From contig JBKHJO010000017.1 of NCBI GenBank assembly GCA_046538105.1, positions 1 through 46,545 of the forward strand: a stretch of DNA of 46,545 nucleotides, in the 5' to 3' direction. The first letter of the stretch is position 1; every line of letters starts with the position of its first letter. A model generated the notes under the pieces. It was not told the DNA's origin and did no database searches. It was given only the letters and a program-made list of their open reading frames with translations. The DNA is from JAWLEV01 sp046538105 (GTDB lineage: Bacteria; Chloroflexota; Anaerolineae; UBA1429). A program made the translations under genes and the position numbers. Positions 42,308-46,545 of this stretch are shown one piece after another.

Positions 42308-43420
42308 ATGATCATTGGGGTACTTGCGGAAATAAAGGATGGGGAGAATCGCGTTTCGCTGACGCCCGAGGGCACCGAATCCCTGACTGACCATGGTCAT
42401 CGTGTTCTGGTGCAAGGGGGGGCAGGAGTAGGCAGCGGATTCAGCGATAATCAGTATGTGGAGAGCGGCGCGAGTATTCTCGGTTCAGCGGAAAAAGTAT
42501 ACGAAGCGGCCGAGATGATTCTGAAGGTTAAGGAACCACTGCCAAGTGAGTATCCTCTGCTGCGACCCGGCCTCTTGCTCTTTACTTACCTTCACCTGGC
42601 GGCCGACAGGACGCTCACCGAAAGGTTGCTGGAGAGCGAGGTGACGGCTATAGGATACGAGACCGTGCAGCGCGCGGATGGTGCCCTCCCCTTGCTTGAG
42701 CCCATGAGCGAGATCGCGGGGAAGATGGCCGTACAGATCGGCGCTCACTATCTAGAGAAGCCCTACGGAGGGCGGGGGGTCCTGTTGGGCGGTGTGCCTG
42801 GTGTGCGCCCGGGCAGCGTGGTCATCTTGGGCGGCGGCACGGTGGGTAGCAACGCGGCGGAGGTGGCTTTGGGTCTGGGGGCTCGGGTAACCGTCATTAA
42901 CAGAGGTCTGGACCGCCTTCGTTATTTGGATCGTGTGATGCACGGGCGCCTAAACACCATCGCTTCTAATGGGCGCAACATCTTTGAGGCAGTCCGACGC
43001 GCCGAACTTCTCATCGGGGCCGTCCTGATCCCGGGAGCCAGGGCGCCCCTCCTCGTCCCCGAGTCGTTGGTCGCCAGGATGGCCCCTGGTTCTGTGATCA
43101 TCGATGTGGCTGTCGATCAGGGAGGGTGTATCGAGACGAGCAAGCCCACATCGCATAGCGAGCCCACCTATACGGTACATGATGTTATACACTATGCTGT
43201 ACCCAACATGCCTGGGGCTGTCCCCAGGACATCTACCTATGCCCTCTCGAACGCCACTTTGCCCTATATCACGAATCTGGCCAATCTGGGCGTTGAGGAG
43301 GCCCTGGCTCGGGATGTCGCCCTACAAAGGGGAGTCAATACCATGGGGGGATACGTCACCCACGAGGCTGTGGCTGAGGTCTTTGATCTGGAATATGTTC
43401 CCTTGGAAGAGTTGATTTAA
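42308..43420 (+). CDS. ald: Alanine dehydrogenase
   Basis: A 370-residue NAD-dependent enzyme interconverting alanine and pyruvate plus ammonia. The key residues fall at the canonical positions: R15 (GENRVSL), K75 (LKVKEP), H96 (TYLHLAAD) and D270 (IIDVAVDQGG). The Rossmann motif GGGTVGSNAAEVALGLGA and the C-terminal YALSNATLPYI are also standard. Length matches the family. GAGGAG precedes the ATG. It follows the nucleotidyltransferase gene by 23 nt, probably in one transcript. Confidence 0.97.
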   Translation: MIIGVLAEIKDGENRVSLTPEGTESLTDHGHRVLVQGGAGVGSGFSDNQYVESGASILGSAEKVYEAAEMILKVKEPLPSEYPLLRPGLLLFTYLHLAADRTLTERLLESEVTAIGYETVQRADGALPLLEPMSEIAGKMAVQIGAHYLEKPYGGRGVLLGGVPGVRPGSVVILGGGTVGSNAAEVALGLGARVTVINRGLDRLRYLDRVMHGRLNTIASNGRNIFEAVRRAELLIGAVLIPGARAPLLVPESLVARMAPGSVIIDVAVDQGGCIETSKPTSHSEPTYTVHDVIHYAVPNMPGAVPRTSTYALSNATLPYITNLANLGVEEALARDVALQRGVNTMGGYVTHEAVAEVFDLEYVPLEELI

Positions 43421-43441
43421 ATCTGTCAAGAGAGGAGTCCT

Positions 43442-44095
43442 ATGCGGTTGCATACCAAACGGTATCTGTTGATTGGGATGCTGCTTGTGATATGGTTGGC
43501 TACCTCGGCCTGCTCTTGCAGCGGGCTTTTGCAGGGAGCCACTCGCCTGGGCAGGGAGTATATCTCCCCGACCGCAACGCCAGCGAGAGGGTCCTCTGCC
43601 GAAGAGGAGGTTTCCACTCCCTTGCCCACTGCGGCCGCCACCTCCCCTCCCGAGAAAACTGTCCCCCCACTTTTCCCCGAGGCGTCCGACGAATCCTTTG
43701 ATATCCGGCTCACCGAACAAAAAGTCAACGAATATCTGGCAGATCAGGCGCTGGAGCAGGAGGGAGTGTCCATCAGCGATATGGTCGCTACCATAGACGA
43801 GGAGCGCATATCGGTCACATTTCATGTGGTGCATGAGGGATCGGGAATAAGGGGAGGGGTTACTGTGCACGGCGTGCCCAGGGTGGAGGATGGCCAACTC
43901 TATGTGGAGATACAGGATTTTACTCTGGATGATAGCATATCGGGTTTTTCGCGCATCGTGGCCAATAGTCTGATCAAGGCTGCCATAGAAAGTTATGAGG
44001 CGGATCAAGGGATTCCCATTCCGGTAACGGATCTGGAATTCGAAACAGTTCAGTTGATGCCAGGAGCCATTCGCGTCACTGGCCGCACGCCTTGA
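43442..44095 (+). CDS. Putative lipoprotein of unknown function
   Basis: A 217-residue protein with a type II signal peptide: basic start, hydrophobic core YLLIGMLLVIWLATSA and a Cys at 24. The lipobox is slightly unusual (TSAC instead of a Leu at -3). A Thr/Pro/Ala/Glu-rich linker runs from about 42 to 78. The mature domain (about 85-215) alternates short beta strands, with phrases such as LTEQKVNEYL and LYVEIQDFTL, and resembles lipid-binding or DUF2993-like folds only loosely. GAGGAG lies just before the ATG. It sits between ald and mscL, which does not reveal its job. Confidence 0.75.
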   Translation: MRLHTKRYLLIGMLLVIWLATSACSCSGLLQGATRLGREYISPTATPARGSSAEEEVSTPLPTAAATSPPEKTVPPLFPEASDESFDIRLTEQKVNEYLADQALEQEGVSISDMVATIDEERISVTFHVVHEGSGIRGGVTVHGVPRVEDGQLYVEIQDFTLDDSISGFSRIVANSLIKAAIESYEADQGIPIPVTDLEFETVQLMPGAIRVTGRTP

Positions 44096-44122
44096 AAAGG
44101 ACGGCTTTGAGGAGGTGGTCAA

Positions 44123-44581
44123 ATGTGGGAGGAGTTCAAAGAGTTCATTCAACGGGGGAATGTGATCGATATGGCCGTGGGTATCGCCGTGGGCACGGCA
44201 TTCAAGAGTGTGGTCACGTCTCTTGTGAACGACCTGATCATGCCTCCCATTAGCCTCGTGTTGGGAACGGCCGATTTCACCAACCTGTTCATCGTCCTGA
44301 GACGGGGTAAGGAAGCCGGACCTTATGTCACCCTTCAAGCGGCCGGTGAGGCCGGTGCGGTCACGCTGAACTATGGCCTTTTTGTCAACACGGTAGTGAG
44401 CTTTTTCATCATCGCCTTTGCCGTCTTTCTCCTCATAAAGGCGGTGAACAGGGCCATGCCCGCGCCGGAGGCGGAGCCCGAACCGGCCCCCACCACGAAA
44501 AAATGTCCCTATTGCCAGACCGATATCCCTATCGAAGCGGTTCGTTGCCCGAACTGTACCTCAGAACTTGAGGCTGCTTAG
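44123..44581 (+). CDS. mscL: Large-conductance mechanosensitive channel with C-terminal zinc ribbon
   Basis: A 152-residue MscL. The N-terminal amphipathic helix and first membrane helix are WEEFKEFIQRGNVIDMAVGIAVGTAFKSVV, broken here as residues 2-20 and 21-31. The second membrane helix is at about 86-106. The usual C-terminal bundle is replaced or extended by a Pro/Glu linker and a zinc ribbon with C128, C131, C142, C145 (KKCPYC and RCPNC). MscL opens on membrane tension to release solutes. GAGGAGG precedes the ATG. The ribbon is cytoplasmic by MscL topology and could tether a partner or the pentamer. Confidence 0.92.
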   Translation: MWEEFKEFIQRGNVIDMAVGIAVGTAFKSVVTSLVNDLIMPPISLVLGTADFTNLFIVLRRGKEAGPYVTLQAAGEAGAVTLNYGLFVNTVVSFFIIAFAVFLLIKAVNRAMPAPEAEPEPAPTTKKCPYCQTDIPIEAVRCPNCTSELEAA

Positions 44582-44623
44582 CGGTGTCGGAGGGTTCGTG
44601 CTTTTTTAAAAGGGAGGAAAAAG

Positions 44624-45652
44624 GTGTCCAGGAGATTAACCTGTGTGGGTAAGGAGAAACTGGAATGGCAAACCTACGAGGAGCCCGCCCTAAAGGCCCA
44701 TGAGGTGTGCGTCCGCGCCCGGTTCGCCGCCGCCAAGCATGGCACGGAGATGGCCTTTTTCAAGGGTTATGCCCATGCCAGGGGCGTTTACGACCCCGAT
44801 TACCAAGTCTTTTGTCGCGACGCGGAGGAGGGGGAATTGTATCCCTTCCATGTGGGCAACATGATAGTGGGAGAGGTGGAGGAGGTCGGGGCAGAGGTCA
44901 GCCTTGTGAACGTGGGAGATAGGGTGTGCGTTTATAGTTCCCTTCGCGAGATGTGTGTCGTGAAAGAGGACGCCTGCTGGAAGATGCCCCCTGGCATGTC
45001 CTGGAAGTCAGCCGTCTGTCTGGATCCTGCCGATTTCGCCCTGGGCGCTGTACGTGACGGACACGTGCGCGTCGGCGATGCCGTGGCCGTCTTTGGTTTG
45101 GGGGCCATAGGGCTCATGGTGGTCCAGTTCGCCAGGCTGGCTGGGGCGCATCCCGTCATCGGCATCGATCCCCTGCCCAACCGACGGGAGGTGGCCGAGG
45201 AACTGGATGTAGATCTCACGCTGGATCCCACCGCCTGCGATGCCGGTCTGGAGATCAAGCGTGCCACGGAAAAGCGGGGAGTGGATGTGGCCATCGACTA
45301 TAGCGGCGCCAAGGATGCCGTTCAACAGGCCCTACGCGGGGTGGCCTACGGGGGCAATGTGGTGTTGGGCTCCTTTCCCGCGCCCTATGGGCGGGGGCTG
45401 GATCTGGGCGCCGAATCCCATATCAACGTGCCCAACGTGATCTTTTCGCGGGCCTGTAGCGAGCCCAATCGAGAACATCCTCGCTGGGACAACGATCGTA
45501 TCTATGCCGTCTGCTGGCGTCTGCTCTGCGAGGGGGCCGTCACGGGCGAGCCCATCGTGCAACCCGTGGTGCCCTTTGATGATCTGTTGGAGGAATACCC
45601 TCGAGTGACCGCCCATGCCGAGGCCGGGGTTAAATTGGGCGTGTGCTATTGA
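44624..45652 (+). CDS. Medium-chain dehydrogenase/reductase family protein without zinc site
   Basis: A 342-residue MDR-family oxidoreductase. The nucleotide-binding motif GLGAIG lies in VAVFGLGAIGLMVVQFARLAGA, followed by IDPLPNRREVAEELD, consistent with NAD(P). The catalytic zinc ligands of alcohol dehydrogenases are missing: the CGxD position reads HGTE (39-42) and the GHE position reads GNM. The four-Cys structural zinc lobe is also absent. This matches zinc-independent MDR branches with a GTE motif. The start is GTG with AGGGAGG upstream. A sugar isomerase follows, so a role in sugar or polyol breakdown is plausible. Confidence 0.8.
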   Translation: MSRRLTCVGKEKLEWQTYEEPALKAHEVCVRARFAAAKHGTEMAFFKGYAHARGVYDPDYQVFCRDAEEGELYPFHVGNMIVGEVEEVGAEVSLVNVGDRVCVYSSLREMCVVKEDACWKMPPGMSWKSAVCLDPADFALGAVRDGHVRVGDAVAVFGLGAIGLMVVQFARLAGAHPVIGIDPLPNRREVAEELDVDLTLDPTACDAGLEIKRATEKRGVDVAIDYSGAKDAVQQALRGVAYGGNVVLGSFPAPYGRGLDLGAESHINVPNVIFSRACSEPNREHPRWDNDRIYAVCWRLLCEGAVTGEPIVQPVVPFDDLLEEYPRVTAHAEAGVKLGVCY

Positions 45653-45680
45653 TTGGGGATCGCTGAAACGGAGGTAAGGG

Positions 45681-46469
45681 ATGTCCGTAAAACAATGTGT
45701 GGTGTTGCCCCTCTTTTTTGAGCCTGAGGAGATGTCGCTGGATGATTTCTGTGGGGTGATCGCGGGGATCGGTTACGCGGCCATAGAGGTGATGCAGCCT
45801 GGGGAGGATCTGGGAGAGATCGTGCAGACGGCGGGGCGACACGATCTGGCGGTAGCCAGCATGGTGGGACATGCCTCTCTACAGGACGGGTTCAATAGAC
45901 GGGAAAACCACGAACGTATCGAGGAGGAACTGCGTGCCTCCATCGAGCTGGCTGCCAAGTACGGCATTGGAGGCCTGATCTGCTTCAGCGGCAACCGCAA
46001 CCCGGGGCAGAGCGATCTGGAGGGTATGGTCGCCTGTGCTCAGGGACTGCGGCGTATCGCCCCCTACGCGGAGGAAAAAGGGGTGAACCTGAATGTGGAA
46101 CTGCTCAATTCAAAAGTGAATCATCCCGGCTATCAATGCGATCGCACCGATTGGGGCGTGGCCCTCTGCGAGATGGTGAACAGTCCCCGCGTCAAACTAC
46201 TCTACGATATCTACCATATGCAGATCATGGAGGGGGACTTGATCCGCTCCATACGGAAGAATGTCCGCTGGATCGGCCATTTCCACACGGCGGGCAACCC
46301 GGGCCGTCATGACCTGGACGACATGCAGGAGTTGAACTATACGGGCATCTGTCGCGCCATCGATGACGCCGGCTATGAACTCTATGTGGGGCACGAGTTC
46401 ACGCCCAAAGGTGATCCCTTGGAGGCGTTGCGGCACGCCTATGCCGTGTGCGCTCCTGGTGAGGAGTGA
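45681..46469 (+). CDS. Hydroxypyruvate isomerase-like sugar isomerase/epimerase
   Basis: A 262-residue TIM-barrel protein of the xylose-isomerase-like AP-endonuclease-2 superfamily, closest in motif to hydroxypyruvate isomerase (Hyi). The probable metal ligands are E140 (NVELLNSK), D176 (LLYDIYHMQIMEGD), H202 (GHFHTAGNPGRHDLDD) and E239 (YVGHEFTPKGD). The substrate is not certain; related proteins act on hydroxypyruvate, 3-keto sugars or inosose. GGAGG precedes the ATG. It lies 28 nt after the MDR dehydrogenase, and another gene starts 34 nt downstream, so a small sugar-catabolic operon is likely. Confidence 0.85.
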   Translation: MSVKQCVVLPLFFEPEEMSLDDFCGVIAGIGYAAIEVMQPGEDLGEIVQTAGRHDLAVASMVGHASLQDGFNRRENHERIEEELRASIELAAKYGIGGLICFSGNRNPGQSDLEGMVACAQGLRRIAPYAEEKGVNLNVELLNSKVNHPGYQCDRTDWGVALCEMVNSPRVKLLYDIYHMQIMEGDLIRSIRKNVRWIGHFHTAGNPGRHDLDDMQELNYTGICRAIDDAGYELYVGHEFTPKGDPLEALRHAYAVCAPGEE

Positions 46470-46503
46470 AAAAAGGTATTCTGTTGTGAGTTAAGAGGCG
46501 GCT

Positions 46504-46545
46504 ATGGAAAATAGAACGGTCATCAGACCCCATGAGAAACTGAAG
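46504..46545 (+). CDS. Start of a truncated gene, function unknown
   Basis: ATG 46504 with AAGAGG five nt upstream opens a frame that runs 14 codons (MENRTVIRPHEKLK) to the window edge. Too little is present to name a family. Spacing suggests that it belongs to the operon of the MDR dehydrogenase and the Hyi-like isomerase. Confidence 0.55.
   Translation, partial: MENRTVIRPHEKLK

Noticed and set aside
1..46545. Mobile elements, prophage genes, CRISPR arrays, toxin-antitoxin or defence genes
   Set aside because: I looked on both strands and saw none. The gene content is consistently chromosomal and metabolic.

Overview
The window looks like a piece of a moderately GC-rich bacterial chromosome, most plausibly from the phylum Chloroflexota. 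The evidence for this is a 'YYY' (DUF2298) membrane protein of the Chloroflexi/archaeal type, frequent GTG and TTG starts with strong AGGAGG-like ribosome sites, tRNA genes without encoded CCA, and a citramalate-type isoleucine pathway. It is dense housekeeping DNA. I see no transposase, integrase, phage gene, CRISPR array or rRNA.

Layout. (1) 120-6471, minus strand: ferrous iron uptake (a membrane-anchored DtxR-FeoA fusion overlapping feoB), a CooC-like P-loop ATPase, and two radical SAM enzymes (an AmrS homologue and a COG0731 protein). (2) 6742-8311, minus: ogt, a PDZ membrane protein and a hotdog thioesterase. (3) 8443-10764, plus: the DUF2298 membrane protein. (4) 10858-11537, minus: a tRNA-Phe, tRNA-Gly, tRNA-Cys cluster followed by rpsT. 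(5) 11578-14679, minus: a DUF1854 protein and an unusual ABC transporter, preceded by a sigma70 promoter, a recognisable ydaO/yuaA c-di-AMP riboswitch and an intrinsic terminator. (6) 14775-20352, plus: a double M16 peptidase, a membrane-anchored alpha/beta hydrolase lacking its nucleophile, and a GMC-type oxidoreductase with a four-Cys cluster. (7) 20385-39335, minus: a very long biosynthetic run, promoter - leader peptide - terminator - ilvD-ilvB-ilvN-ilvC-cimA-leuA-leuC-thrC-leuD-pheA-leuB-ilvE, then nadC-nadA-nadB. (8) 39373-46545, plus: gatC, gatA, a sugar nucleotidyltransferase, alanine dehydrogenase, a lipoprotein, mscL with a zinc ribbon, an MDR dehydrogenase, a Hyi-like isomerase and the start of one more gene.

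How the parts work together. Region 7 encodes all enzymes for valine, leucine and, via citramalate (CimA + LeuCD + LeuB), isoleucine without threonine deaminase. It also encodes threonine synthase, prephenate dehydratase and the aspartate-to-nicotinate-mononucleotide branch of NAD synthesis. Its 5' end carries a classical attenuator: a 34-codon leader peptide in which 18 residues are Leu, Val or Ile, followed by a GC-rich terminator before ilvD. Hairpins in several intercistronic gaps suggest processing or internal tuning.

The two strongest observations are that attenuator and the c-di-AMP riboswitch in front of the DUF1854/ABC transporter. The riboswitch ties a poorly understood transporter to the second messenger that usually controls osmolytes, potassium and the cell wall. 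Other items worth attention are the membrane-tethered DtxR-FeoA regulator, the MscL zinc ribbon, the hydrolase with Gly in place of its nucleophilic Ser, and an operator-like palindrome before nadC.
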